Position numbers and translations under genes: made by a program | Assembly (NCBI GenBank): GCA_001298575.1 | Contig: LJCV01000055.1 | Coordinates: 124,001 to 188,000, forward strand | Direction of reading: 5' to 3' | Source of the DNA: Actinobacteria bacterium OK074 | GTDB lineage: Bacteria; Actinomycetota; Actinomycetes; Streptomycetales; Streptomycetaceae | DNA length: 64,000 bases | In this document: positions 50,332-59,518 of the stretch, piece after piece | How the letters are laid out: every line of letters starts with the position of its first letter | Numbering within the stretch: the stretch's first letter is position 1 | Notes under the pieces: generated by a model | The model's database searches: none | Told to the model about the DNA's origin: nothing | Seen by the model: the letters and a program-made list of their open reading frames with translations, nothing else

Positions 50332-51335
50332 GACGTCTCCTCCTGTGCCAGCAGCCCGAAGCGGGCGATGTTGCGGTCCGCGGTCCGTTGCAGATGGGCG
50401 ATGACATCGGTGCGCACCTCGGGCCTGAACAGGTGCGCGTACCGCTTCTGCGGGCGCAGGTACTCCTCGACCGGCACCCGCCGCCGGATCGGCGTGACGT
50501 CGGTGACCAGGCCGTCCACGGCCTCGAACACCGGGAACAGGCCGGTCTGTTCGGCCAGCCGCGCGATCTTCACCGTGTCGCCGGACGCCGTGCCCCAGCC
50601 CAGCGGGCAGGGCACCAGCACATGCAGATAGCGGGCGCCGCGCATCCCCATCGCCCGGTGCACCTTGGCCTCCAGGTCGCGCAGCCCGGCCACGGTCGCG
50701 GTGGCCACGTACGGGATCTCGTGCGCCATCGCGATCAGCGGCAGGTTCTTGCCCTGCCCGAAGGGGGCGCCGGGCTCCTCGCCGACCGCCTGGGTGGTCG
50801 CCGTGCGCGCGGCCGGGGGAGTGGCCCCCGAGCGCTGCACGCCGGTGTTCATGTACGCCTCGTTGTCGTAACAGACGTACAGGACGTCGTCGTTGCGCTC
50901 GAACATGCCCGACAGACAGCCGAGCCCGATGTCGACGGTGCCGCCGTCGCCGCCCTGTCCGACCACCCGGATGTCGGTGCGGCCCTTGGCGCGCAGCGCG
51001 GCGGCGACGCCCGCGGCGACCGCGGGCGCGTTGCCGAACAGCGAGTGCAGCCAGGGCAGTTGCCAGGACGTCTCGGGGTAGGGGGTGGAGAAGACCTCCA
51101 GACAGCCGGTCGCGTTGACCGCGATCACCTTGCCGCCGGACGCCCGTTGGGCCGCGTCCAGGATGTAGCGGGCGCCGAGCGCCTCGCCGCACCCCTGGCA
51201 GGCGCGGTGCCCGCAGGTCAGCGCGTTGGCGCGGGCCGGGTCGGCCTGGTCGGACTGCGACTCGGGGCCCAGCAGCCGGTTTCCGGCCGCGAAGCTGCCC
51301 ACCTGGTAGAACTTGACCTGTGGTGCGGCGCTCAT
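50328..51335 (-). CDS. porB: 2-Oxoacid:ferredoxin oxidoreductase beta subunit
   Basis: A 335-residue thiamine diphosphate subunit. The N-terminal CGHRACQGCGEALGARY supplies cluster cysteines. GQGGDGGTVDIGLGCLSGMFERNDDV is the ThDP/Mg site, with YDNEAYMNTG. The length and order fit a four-subunit pyruvate:ferredoxin oxidoreductase. It overlaps porA by ATGA and the downstream flavoprotein by GTGA. Confidence 0.92.
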   Translation of the reverse strand: MSAAPQVKFYQVGSFAAGNRLLGPESQSDQADPARANALTCGHRACQGCGEALGARYILDAAQRASGGKVIAVNATGCLEVFSTPYPETSWQLPWLHSLFGNAPAVAAGVAAALRAKGRTDIRVVGQGGDGGTVDIGLGCLSGMFERNDDVLYVCYDNEAYMNTGVQRSGATPPAARTATTQAVGEEPGAPFGQGKNLPLIAMAHEIPYVATATVAGLRDLEAKVHRAMGMRGARYLHVLVPCPLGWGTASGDTVKIARLAEQTGLFPVFEAVDGLVTDVTPIRRRVPVEEYLRPQKRYAHLFRPEVRTDVIAHLQRTADRNIARFGLLAQEETS

Positions 51336-52573
51336 CGGTTGCTCCCCACATCGCGCAGGATGTTCTCCGCGGAGGGGCCCGACCGCCTGGTCCGTGCCAT
51401 CCGCGCCAACTCCCGCTCCACCAGCTCGGTGTTGAGGTCCAGGAACGTCAACTGCTCCAGGCGTCCGGCGATTGCGTCGTCGAACAGCCGGTGCAGCGAC
51501 TCCTTGGTGATCGGCCGCCCGCCCAGCCCCGCGACCACGGTGTGGCCGTCGAGCTGGATCCCGGACAGCGCGGTGCGCACGTTCGCCGACACGATCCCGC
51601 CGATGCCGACCGCCAACGCCCGCTCCAGCACGACGACGTGGCGGGCGTCGCCGAGCACGGCCCGGACCGCATCCAGCGGGAACGGCCGGAACGACGTGAT
51701 CGCCAGCGCCCCGATCCGCACCCCGCGCTCCCGCATCTCGTCCACGACGTCGCACACGGTGCCGAACACCGAGCCCAGCGCCACGACGATCGTCTCGGCA
51801 CCCTCGCAGCGGTACGGGTGGACCAGGCCGCCGGAGTCGCGCCCGAAGACCTGCCGGAACTCCTCGGCGATCCGCGGGATCGCCTCCAGCGCCTGCATCT
51901 GCTTGGCGTGCGCCAGATAGCGCACCTCGGTGAATGCCTCCGGCCCGACCATCGCGCCGATCGACACGGGCTCCTCCGGGTCCAGCACCTGGCGCGGCTC
52001 GTACGGCGGCAGGAACGCGTCGACCTGTGCCTGCTCCGGCACCTCGATCCGCTCCCAGGCGTGCGTGAGGACGAAGCCGTCCATGCACACCATCACCGGC
52101 AGCGACAGCTCCTCGGCCAGCCTGAACGCCTGCGGGTGCAGGTCGGCGGCCTCCTGGTTGTCGCGGGCGTAGAGCTGGATCCAGCCGGAGTCGCGCTGCG
52201 ACATGCTGTCGCTGTGGTCGTTCCAGATGTTGATCGGCGCGCCGATCGCCCGGTTGGCGACCGTCATCACGATCGGCAGGCCGAGCCCGGAGGCGTTGTA
52301 GAGGGCCTCCACCATGTACAGCAGGCCCTGGCTTGCGGTCGCCGTGTAGGTGCGGGCGCCCGCCGCCGAGGCCCCGACGCACATCGACATCGCGGCGAAC
52401 TCCGACTCGACGTTGACGTACTCGCAGGGCTTGAGCACACCGGACTTCACCAGGCGGCTCAGCTCCTCGACGATGTGCGTCTGCGGTGAGATCGGGTAGG
52501 CCGCGATCACCTCCGGCCGGCAGTACGCGACGGTCTCGGCGACCGCGCGTGAGCCCTCAGTCTGCTTGAGCAT
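51332..52573 (-). CDS. porA: 2-Oxoacid:ferredoxin oxidoreductase alpha subunit
   Basis: A 413-residue subunit. AYPISPQTHIVEELSRL and VESEFAAMSMCVGASAAGAR are the conserved ThDP-adjacent motifs; ATASQGLLYMVEALYNASG and NIWNDHSDSMSQRDSGWIQL are typical of pyruvate-type enzymes. It overlaps the gamma-subunit gene by 17 bp, supporting tight coupling. Confidence 0.93.
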   Translation of the reverse strand: MLKQTEGSRAVAETVAYCRPEVIAAYPISPQTHIVEELSRLVKSGVLKPCEYVNVESEFAAMSMCVGASAAGARTYTATASQGLLYMVEALYNASGLGLPIVMTVANRAIGAPINIWNDHSDSMSQRDSGWIQLYARDNQEAADLHPQAFRLAEELSLPVMVCMDGFVLTHAWERIEVPEQAQVDAFLPPYEPRQVLDPEEPVSIGAMVGPEAFTEVRYLAHAKQMQALEAIPRIAEEFRQVFGRDSGGLVHPYRCEGAETIVVALGSVFGTVCDVVDEMRERGVRIGALAITSFRPFPLDAVRAVLGDARHVVVLERALAVGIGGIVSANVRTALSGIQLDGHTVVAGLGGRPITKESLHRLFDDAIAGRLEQLTFLDLNTELVERELARMARTRRSGPSAENILRDVGSNR

Positions 52574-53141
52574 GGGCCTGTTCCTCCCGCTGGGCGGTGC
52601 TGACGTGGTCGTACGCCTCCCGGGCGGCGGCTGAGTTCGCGGCTCCCAGCTCGCCGGGGAAGCGTTCCTGGACGGCGGCGGCGAGCGAGTCGATCGACAC
52701 GCACCCGGTGAGCGCGGCCAGCCCGCCCAGCAGGACCGCGTTCGGCACCGGCCGCCCGAAGTGCCGCAGCGCGAGCGCGGTGGCGGGGACGGTCAGGGCG
52801 CGGCCGGGCGTGATGACGTCCGCGAGCCCCAACTCCGCTATCGGCAGTGGTGAGTTGATCAGTATGCTGCCGCCGGGGCGCAGCCCCTCGAAGACGCTCA
52901 CCTGGTGCAGCAGCGTCGCGTCCTGGATCACCAGCGCGTCGGGCCGCATGACGGGCTCGCGCACCCGGATGGGCCGGTCGTCGATGCGGCAGAACGCCAT
53001 CACCGGCGCCCCCGTCCGCTCCGAGCCGAAGCTCGGGAACGCCTGCGCGTGGCGGCCCTCCAGAAACGCGGCCACCGACAACAACTCCGCGGCCGTGACG
53101 GCGCCTTGGCCACCACGGCCGTGGATGCGGACCTGGAACAT
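52557..53141 (-). CDS. porG: 2-Oxoacid:ferredoxin oxidoreductase gamma subunit
   Basis: A 194-residue subunit with the signature VRIHGRGGQGAVTAAELL, FPSFGSERTGAPV and RPDALVIQDATLL. First gene of the por operon; its start lies 68 bp downstream of a dormancy box. The complete enzyme interconverts pyruvate plus CoA with acetyl-CoA, CO2 and reduced ferredoxin. It is normally oxygen-sensitive, so expression under low oxygen is expected. Confidence 0.93.
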   Translation of the reverse strand: MFQVRIHGRGGQGAVTAAELLSVAAFLEGRHAQAFPSFGSERTGAPVMAFCRIDDRPIRVREPVMRPDALVIQDATLLHQVSVFEGLRPGGSILINSPLPIAELGLADVITPGRALTVPATALALRHFGRPVPNAVLLGGLAALTGCVSIDSLAAAVQERFPGELGAANSAAAREAYDHVSTAQREEQAHAQAD

Positions 53142-53208
53142 GGCGTGTCTCCTCTCCCTCCGACGGGGCCTCGGTCCAGTCGTACCGCGGGGACGGGCGG
53201 CCTTCTCA

Positions 53209-53224
53209 GGGGCCGAACGTCCCT
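53209..53224. promoter_or_regulatory. Dormancy box upstream of por operon
   Basis: GGGGCCGAACGTCCCT, 68 bp upstream of porG, in the 129-bp gap to the universal stress gene. Confidence 0.55.
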
Positions 53225-53270
53225 GGTGACGGACCGAGGGGCACCCCGCACGAGGGAGAAAGCCGGGCGG

Positions 53271-54155
53271 TCAGCCGTGCGGGACGACCGCGATCGGGCA
53301 GCGGACGTGGTGCATCACCGCGTGGGCGACCGGCCCGGTGTGCGTGCCGAACCCGGCGGTGCGGATCCGGCGGCCGACGACCAGCAGACAGGAGTCCGCC
53401 GCCGCGTCCAGCAGCGACTGCGCCGTACGGCCGTGCTCCACGCGCCGGTCGACCTCCACCGCCGGGTACTTCTCCCGCCACGGCCCGAGCACCGTGTCCA
53501 GCTCCCGCTCGGCGGCCTCCCGCAGGGGCGCGGTCTCCGGGCCCGGCCCTAGGGCGAGCGGCGGTCGCCACGCGTGGACCACACGCAGCGGCGCGGACCG
53601 CAGGACCGCGCTCTCGAAGGCGAACGCGAGGACCTCCTCGCACTGCTGCTCGGTGTCCACGCCCACCACGACCGGGCGGTACGGGGCGTGGGCCGACGGC
53701 AGTCCGTCGGCCCCGGGCACCCGTTCGCTCTCGGGGGTGGCGTCGGCCCGGACCAGCACGACCGGCCGGACCGCGCGGGCCACCGTCGCCAGCGCCACGG
53801 AACCGGCGAAGAACCCGCCGAACCCGCTGAACGCACGGCTGCCCAGGACCAGCAGCCCGGCCTCCGCACCCGCCGAAACGAGGGCGTCGGCCGGGGACTT
53901 GGCGATCTGCTCCACGTCGGGACGGACCTGCGGCCGGCGCTCGCCGAGCCGCTCCACGGCCTCGCGCAGAATCCGCCGCGCCCAGTACCGGGGCGCGTCG
54001 AGCTCGGGCAGCGTCGACGGCTCGGGCGACGCCGCCTCCCACGCGTGCACCAGCCGCAGCGGCGCACCACGGCGCAGCGCCTCTCCGGCCGCCCAGTCGG
54101 CCGCCGCGAGGCTCTCGCGCGAACCGTCGAGTCCTACGACAACGGGGCGCACCAC
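53271..54155 (-). CDS. Universal stress protein, two UspA domains
   Basis: A 294-residue tandem UspA protein. Domain 1 starts VRPVVVGLDGSRESLAAADW and has LGSRAFSGFGGFFAGSVA, a full ATP loop. Domain 2 starts RPVVVGVDTEQQCEEVLAF and ends VVGRRIRTAGFGTHTGPVAHAVMHH. GTG 54155 lies 7 bp after GGGGAGGTG. Divergent from the Hsp20 gene. Confidence 0.92.
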   Translation of the reverse strand: MVRPVVVGLDGSRESLAAADWAAGEALRRGAPLRLVHAWEAASPEPSTLPELDAPRYWARRILREAVERLGERRPQVRPDVEQIAKSPADALVSAGAEAGLLVLGSRAFSGFGGFFAGSVALATVARAVRPVVLVRADATPESERVPGADGLPSAHAPYRPVVVGVDTEQQCEEVLAFAFESAVLRSAPLRVVHAWRPPLALGPGPETAPLREAAERELDTVLGPWREKYPAVEVDRRVEHGRTAQSLLDAAADSCLLVVGRRIRTAGFGTHTGPVAHAVMHHVRCPIAVVPHG

Positions 54156-54438
54156 GGTCAACACCTCCCCGGATCGGTGCCCGCGGGCCGGGCCGCGGGC
54201 CCTGCGTCTCCAGGATCGCCGCCGCCGGACCGGGGCGGCAGGGCCCGCCGGGACCCAAGCGGGGGCCACTCGGCCTCGGCACCGGACGCCTCCGGGACCC
54301 GGACCACCGCGAAACCTCCCACGTGATCGCTCGCCAGGGCCGACGGGGTCGCGCACGGGCCCGGTCGGCCCACGCACACACCCACCCGTGCGCGCGACGC
54401 TGGAGGTGAGGAACAAGGAGAAGGAGAAGGAGGGAGAC
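54156..54438. promoter_or_regulatory. Divergent promoter region of USP and Hsp20 genes with dormancy box
   Basis: A 283-bp gap. GGGCCCGGTCGGCCC at 54357-54371 lies 68 bp upstream of the Hsp20 start, the same distance as in the por operon and GAF regulator promoters. A weaker AGGGCCGACGGGGTC lies at 54336. I see no gene in it. Confidence 0.6.
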
Positions 54439-54861
54439 ATGAGCGGCATGATCGAGCGGCTGCCCGGCTGGACGACACTTCCCGACCTGTTCGGCTGGGT
54501 GGAGGCAGGACTTCCCGGCGCGCACACGGTTCCCGGACTGCACGGCATCCGGATCGAGGAGCACCTGGCGGACGGGACGTATGTGCTGCGGGCCGAGCTT
54601 CCGGGCATCGACCCCGCCAAGGACGTGGAGATCACGGTCACGGAAGGCGTGCTGAGCCTGCGGGCCGAGCGCGGCGAGGAGACCACGGAGAAGCACCGCA
54701 CGGAATTCCGCTCCGGCACCTTCGCCCGCTCCGTCCGGCTGCCGGCCGGCGCCAAGGGCGACGAGGCCACCGCCGGGTACAAGGAGGGCGTCCTGACCAT
54801 CACGGTCCCCGTGCCCGAGACGAAGACAGGCACGAAGACCATCCCGGTGCGGCTCGGCTGA
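54439..54861 (+). CDS. Small heat shock protein, Hsp20/alpha-crystallin family
   Basis: A 140-residue chaperone. The alpha-crystallin domain spans about residues 40-135 (EEHLADGTYVLRAELPGIDP, VEITVTEGVLSLRAER, SGTFARSVRLPAGAKGDEAT, YKEGVLTITVPVPE). It is comparable to mycobacterial HspX/Acr, a hallmark of the DosR regulon. A strong AAGGAGAAGGAGGGA precedes the ATG. Confidence 0.95.
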   Translation: MSGMIERLPGWTTLPDLFGWVEAGLPGAHTVPGLHGIRIEEHLADGTYVLRAELPGIDPAKDVEITVTEGVLSLRAERGEETTEKHRTEFRSGTFARSVRLPAGAKGDEATAGYKEGVLTITVPVPETKTGTKTIPVRLG

Positions 54862-54895
54862 ACGCGCGTACCGCGCGGACATCGCGTCGCATCCC

Positions 54896-54931
54896 GTGTG
54901 CGTGACCGGCCTGCGGGCCGGTCACGCACAC
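54896..54931 (+). terminator. Rho-independent terminator of Hsp20 gene
   Basis: A perfect 15-bp stem, GTGTGCGTGACCGGC / GCCGGTCACGCACAC, with a 6-bp loop followed by GTTTTACGTTTA. The strongest terminator in the window. Confidence 0.92.
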
Positions 54932-55070
54932 GTTTTACGTTTACGGGAGGGCGGGAGGGGGTGTCCGGACGGTGTCCGCGGGGGCGGCAAGCCCCGGTCG
55001 GGCGGAGTCGCGAGGCGCCCGGCCACCCGGGTCACCCTGGCCACTCAAGTCACCCGCGTCCGCTCCACGT

Positions 55071-55607
55071 TCACGACCGCCCTCGTACGCCCCCGCTCCC
55101 GGCGAGCGACGACGACTCCACGGCCCCGGGCCGCGACACCGGCCGAGACACGGGCCGGTCGGGCGCCGGTACGGTCACCACGGGAACCGTCGCGTACCGC
55201 AGGCACTCGCGGCTGACCGCGCCGACCGACGGCAGCCCGAAGCCGCCGTGCGCCCTTCGCCCCAGGGCGAGCAGCAGCGCGCCGCGCGACTGGCGGAGCA
55301 GCACCCGCACGGGCGGCCCCTCCACCACCACGCCGCGTACGACGGCGCCGATGCGCGGCCCCAGGGCCTCTCGCACGGCGGTGGCGAGCACCTCGGCGGC
55401 CCGCTCGCGCTGCTCGGCGGCTGTCGGGCGGGCGGCGGCGGGGGCGTAGGGGGCGTATCCGAACGCGGCCTGTTCCCAGGCGTGCACCACGACGACCTCC
55501 GTGTGCCGGGCCCGGGCCTCGTCGGCCGCCCAGCGCAGTGCCGCCATGGACGCCTCGGACCCGTCGACGCCCACCACGATGCCGTTTCCCCCGGTGCGTT
55601 CGGTCAT
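55071..55607 (-). CDS. Universal stress protein, single UspA domain
   Basis: A 178-residue protein with one Usp domain (GIVVGVDGSEASMAALRWAA, VVVVHAWEQAAFG, ALGRRAHGGFGLPSVGAVSR). An arginine-serine rich tail of about 30 residues follows. ATG 55607 follows AAGGAGG. The G-x2-G-x9-G-S loop ends GAVSR instead of GSVS, so ATP binding is uncertain. Confidence 0.9.
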   Translation of the reverse strand: MTERTGGNGIVVGVDGSEASMAALRWAADEARARHTEVVVVHAWEQAAFGYAPYAPAAARPTAAEQRERAAEVLATAVREALGPRIGAVVRGVVVEGPPVRVLLRQSRGALLLALGRRAHGGFGLPSVGAVSRECLRYATVPVVTVPAPDRPVSRPVSRPGAVESSSLAGSGGVRGRS

Positions 55608-55806
55608 GACAGCCTCCTTCGGGATGCCTCCGGCCACCACCGTGCTCCGGACCGGGCGGCGGACGCGCGGGCCGAGGGGTTCCGTTCTCGTGCCCAACGG
55701 GCCCTTGCCGTTGCCCGCGGAAAGGGCCCGGCACGGCGCTGCGCGGAGCCGGGCGGGACATACCGGTGTGCACGGACGCGGACCGACCCGCGGGGACAGC
55801 GGCATG

Positions 55807-55821
55807 GGGCCGGTTGGTCCC
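55807..55821. promoter_or_regulatory. Dormancy box near USP gene and USP remnant
   Basis: GGGCCGGTTGGTCCC, 90 bp upstream of the USP remnant start and 200 bp upstream of the minus-strand USP gene. A weaker related sequence lies at 55692-55706. The rest of the 55608-55910 gap shows no gene. Confidence 0.5.
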
Positions 55822-55910
55822 GGGCGAGGCCCCAGCGGCCCCTCCTTCTCCGGTCGGCGAGGGACGACGCTGGTGGCCGGGAGCGACCCGGCAACGGGGA
55901 GGAGCGGATC

Positions 55911-56045
55911 ATGCCCGCGCCCGTCACGGCCGGAGCGGACGGATCCAGAACCTCCTGGTCCACCGCCCTCGCCGGTCCCGTGCCGCACGTCGCGATCCAC
56001 CACCCCGGCTGCCCTGCCGTCGTGGTTCCGCACGACCGAGGAAGT
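55911..56045 (+). pseudogene. Internally deleted universal stress protein remnant
   Basis: ATG 55911 has an excellent GGGGAGGAGCG ribosome site and reads MPAPVTAGADGS, the N terminus of a UspA domain. About 8 codons later it reads GPVPHVAIHHPGCPAVVVPHD, the C-terminal end of the same domain (usual form GSVSHAVLHHAHCPVAVV). Roughly 100 residues are missing in between. The frame then continues as unrelated arginine/proline-rich sequence through the SHOCT gene. A deletion derivative of a Usp gene is the simplest explanation. Confidence 0.65.
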
Positions 56046-56055
56046 GAACTCCGTG

Positions 56056-56325
56056 ATGATGTACTGGAACCAACACGACATGAGCGGCTGGGACTGGTTC
56101 GCGATGTCGATCGGCTCGGTCCTGCTGTGGACCGTGCTCGTCGCCGTCGCCGTCCTGCTCTTCCGCACCCTCAGCCGCGGCACCCAGCACCCGCACACCC
56201 CCGCCGCGCCGCCGCCCGAGCGGGTGCTCGCCGACCGGTTCGCCCGCGGGGAACTGGACGAGGACGAGTACCGCAACCGCCTGGCCGTGCTGCGGACGGA
56301 CGGATCGAGGCAGACCGAGCGCTGA
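56056..56325 (+). CDS. Small SHOCT-domain membrane protein
   Basis: An 89-residue protein. One hydrophobic helix (AMSIGSVLLWTVLVAVAVLL), a short linker, and a C-terminal SHOCT motif (ERVLADRFARGELDEDEYRN). SHOCT tails occur on small membrane or oligomerising proteins of unknown role. GTG 56053 or ATG 56056/56059 follow GAGGAAG. It overlaps the tail of the USP remnant in another frame. Confidence 0.8.
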   Translation: MMYWNQHDMSGWDWFAMSIGSVLLWTVLVAVAVLLFRTLSRGTQHPHTPAAPPPERVLADRFARGELDEDEYRNRLAVLRTDGSRQTER

Positions 56326-56384
56326 CGCCGGCGACGGCACCGCACGACGACCGCCATGACCGTCAAGGAGCGACGACCTCCCGC

Positions 56385-58765
56385 TCAGCCCGTGGGCGGG
56401 AGGCTGTGCCGGACGAGCGCGCGCCAGTGGGCGAGGCTCTCGCGGCTGTCCCGGGCTTCGGGGGTGCCGGGGCCGAAGCGTCGGTCCAATTCGGGGAGCA
56501 GGCGCGTGAGTTCCTCGATCCCGTACGGGACATCCCCGGCCGCCGCGGTCCAGTGGGCGGCGCGGCTGCGGCAGCCGAGGGTGAGGTAGGCGTGTTGTCC
56601 CACGGCCGTTTCGCTCGTCCTGGCGAGGTCGTGGAGCCCTCGGGCGGCGGCATGCGGGTCGCCCGCCATGCCGGTCCAGGTGCAGAGCCGCCGACGCAGC
56701 AACACGGGGACGAAGCCGGTCCCGTCGCCGGTGGACCCTTGCAGGCGTACGACGGCATCGAGCATGCGGACGGCTTCCGCGGGATCTCCCAGAAGGCCGA
56801 CACAGGATGCGAGGTCGAACTGAGCTAAGATTGCTGCGAGATGAGCGGTGCCGTACTGGTCTTCCGCCAAGTGCTGGAGCTGACGGAACAGGTCCGCGGC
56901 CTCCGCGTACTGCTCGGCCTCCCGTAGGGCGTAGGCGAGTTCGGCGAGCGCGCCTTCACGGTCTTTCGTGCGGGTAAAACGCCGATCGTCCCGTAGCTGG
57001 CGCAGCAGCCCGATCTGTTCGTCCCGTCGGCCCATACGACTCAGGCAGTGAGCGTGCCGGACAATGCTGCCCAGCATCTCGGTCGCGTCAACTTGCTTCA
57101 GCGCGGCCCACTCCTGGATCTGCTCGGCCAGTTCGGGCTCGACCGCGGACCACTCTCCGAGATGTCCCCGACGCCATGCGATGGCCGTAGGAGTTCCTGG
57201 GCCTGCCGTATTCCTTCGCGGACGTCGATGCCCCAACCGGTCCAGTTGGCGAGTGTCAGCCGTGCATCCAGGGTCTCCAGATGCTCGGATCCCAACTGCG
57301 CCGTGCGCTCCCGCACCGTATTGATCAAGAGCTCTCGCGCCCGGTCGTCGCCACGCCACACGGAGACAAGGCTGACGAGGCCGTCCAAGGCATAGGCGCG
57401 GCGCTCGTGATCAGGATGTCCGAGCGCCCGCAGCCAAGCGGCGTGAGCCTGTGCGAAGCAGCACCAGTCCCCGGCGAATTCCGCCAGGTCGACGGCCTCG
57501 TCCTCGGTGGCGAACGGGACGAGTGCGTCCAGGGCCGCGGCCGGCGGCGGGTCCTTGGGGAGGGCGTCGATGAGGTAGTCGAACGCCGTGTACGCGCCGT
57601 CGCCCTCCGGGACGAGGGGGCTGCTGGTGGCGTGCACCGGCGTGGTGGCCCAATCGAGGGCCGACGTCAGGGATTCGGGACGCAGTCTGGTGCCGCCGCG
57701 CTGCTCCAGGACGGGCTGGGCGACCCGGGCGAGGAGAGTCTCCGGCAGCGGGCGGTGGACGGCGCACCGGCGCGCGAGGACCGCGGCGGCGACCAGGGCC
57801 GCCCCGCGCGGACGGTTGCCCACCGCCCAGGCGTTGCACCATTCCTGGAGCAGTTGCGGTCCGGCGGCCAGGTATTCGGCGAGCCCGAACCGGTCGATGT
57901 GCTTCAGCGCCTCGCGGATGCGCGGATCGGCCGTGTAGACGTCCTGTCGGGCGTCCGCCTGCTCGCGAGGGGACCAGGCCCGGGCCAGATGGATCGTCTC
58001 GGCCAGCCGGAGAACCTCCTCGCCGCCGCGTCGGCTGTCCACCGTCGGCGGGCCGTGGACGGAGCCTCGGACCGTGCCCGTCAGCCGGGTGTACTCCTCG
58101 GCCCGCAGCGTGGCCAGGACGAGGTGCGGCCGGCGTCCGCCGTGCAGCAGGTTCTGGATGTGCGTGGGGGACAGCCCGTCACCGCCGAGGAACCTCTCCA
58201 GGTCGTCCAGCCAGACCACCGCCGAGCGACGGACGGTCCGGGTCGCGTCGAGCGCGGCCGGCACTCCCGCCGTCCCGTTGGGGACGATCAGTGGCCGGCC
58301 CCTCGCCCGCACGAGCATCGCCTCGTGGGCGGTACGGGTCTTGCCCGCCGTCGATTCCCCCACCAGCAGCACGAACCGCCCCGGAACCAGAGACTCCTCC
58401 AACCGGTCGCTGACGTCCCGGCGGACGAACGGCGGCAGCTCCGCGGACATGCCCGGACCGCTGGCCGCCCGGTGCACACCCAGCTCCACCGGATCCACCG
58501 CTCCCACCACGGGGAGCCGTCTCCCGCTGCCCAGGTACAGCAGACCCGACCAGGGCACCGCGGTGGCGGTCGCCGCGTCATGGCGCCTGACACCCTGTTC
58601 GGAGAACACGCCGGCCACGACGGCGGCACTCGCCGTCACAAGGGTCGCCCACACCCCGGGCAACCACACTCCGGACAGAGCGGCCACCGAGCCGGCGAGC
58701 AGGGTCGCCCCCGCGACCAGGCCGCAGCCTTCCCACCCCCGCGCGCCGCCGCGCCCGCGTCGCAT
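56385..58765 (-). pseudogene. Membrane-anchored NTPase with TPR-like C terminus, frameshifted
   Basis: The 5' part (58765 to about 57180) encodes two N-terminal hydrophobic helices (GWEGCGLVAGATLLAGSVA, GVWATLVTASAAVVAGVFS), a P-loop (VLLVGESTAGKTRTAHEA), a Walker B-like VVWLDDLERFLGG, and helical repeats. Near 57180 the frame ends in nonsense, while the continuation (WRRGHLGEWSAVEPELAEQI, LLRQLRDDRRFTRTKDREGA, tetratricopeptide-like) runs in the adjacent frame to 56385 with no start of its own. One base lost near CCATCGCATGG would explain it. Intact, the protein would be about 790 residues. Its function is unknown; it resembles actinobacterial STAND/TPR NTPases. Confidence 0.75.
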
Positions 58766-58946
58766 GGCTGTGAGTATGAAGCTGTCCGCAACACTTGAGT
58801 CCGCCGTATATTGGCCAATTTTCGGCGAGTTGTCGGGTCGTACGGCCTCGGGCCGCCGCGAGGGGTTCGCGCCGCCGGGCGCGTGGGCAACGGGGATACG
58901 GATGAGGACGAGTACCGTCTTCCGCGTTCGGCCTCCGCTTCACGGA
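58766..58946. promoter_or_regulatory. Promoter region of the NTPase/TPR gene
   Basis: A 181-bp gap with an AT-rich GTATATTGGCCAATTTTCG that contains the palindrome ATTGGCCAAT and a TATATT -10-like hexamer. The rest belongs to the 3' side of the STAS gene, and no other gene was seen. Confidence 0.4.
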
Positions 58947-59327
58947 TCAGCCCGTGGCCTCCGAGTCCGCGAGGGACAGGGCTTCTTCTCGCGTGGCGAG
59001 CGGGGTGAACCGGCCGATGAGATGCCCCGCGCGCAGGATTCTGAGAATCATCGGATGGGGGCAGACGAGGAGCAGCCATCCGCTCCGCTCCGCGACCCGC
59101 CGCTCGGCGCGGCACAGCAGCCGCAGCCCGTAGCAGTCGAAGAACTCGACCGGGGTCAGGTCGACCACCACGGTCCGCCCGGGAGCGGTTGTCGCGGCGT
59201 CCAGATCCGGCAGGATCTGCTGGGCGGCGGCGATGTCGATCTCGCCGTGGAACTCGATGACGGTGCATCCGTCGACCTGTTGGACGCGGATGTGCCCAAT
59301 GGGCCATGCGTTGTTGACCTGTTGCAC
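58947..59327 (-). CDS. STAS anti-sigma factor antagonist-like, Cys in phosphosite
   Basis: A 126-residue STAS protein (CTVIEFHGEIDIAAAQQILP, VVVDLTPVEFFDCYGLRLLC). As in the protein at 34809, the usual phosphorylated serine is cysteine (FFDCYGL). Its start is GTG 59327 after GGGGGAAACG. Confidence 0.87.
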   Translation of the reverse strand: MQQVNNAWPIGHIRVQQVDGCTVIEFHGEIDIAAAQQILPDLDAATTAPGRTVVVDLTPVEFFDCYGLRLLCRAERRVAERSGWLLLVCPHPMILRILRAGHLIGRFTPLATREEALSLADSEATG

Positions 59328-59518
59328 GGCGTTTCCCCCGGTGAGCCCGGCTGCCCGATATCCCGGGAGCGGGACGCTTCTTCGGCCACCAGGGGCTGGG
59401 GCGGCAACAGGCCGTCAGAGTACGGCCCATTGCGACCTCTTGCATGACAAATTGCTTCCGCACAAAGGGAGTTCACTCGGTCGGGCGATTTTCTGCGCAT
59501 CTGCTTGACGGGGTTCGC

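Noticed and set aside
54158..54478. Minus-strand frame upstream of the universal stress gene (with GGFAVVRVPEASG)
   Set aside because: It overlaps the Hsp20 start and the divergent promoter, and I could not match it to any protein family.
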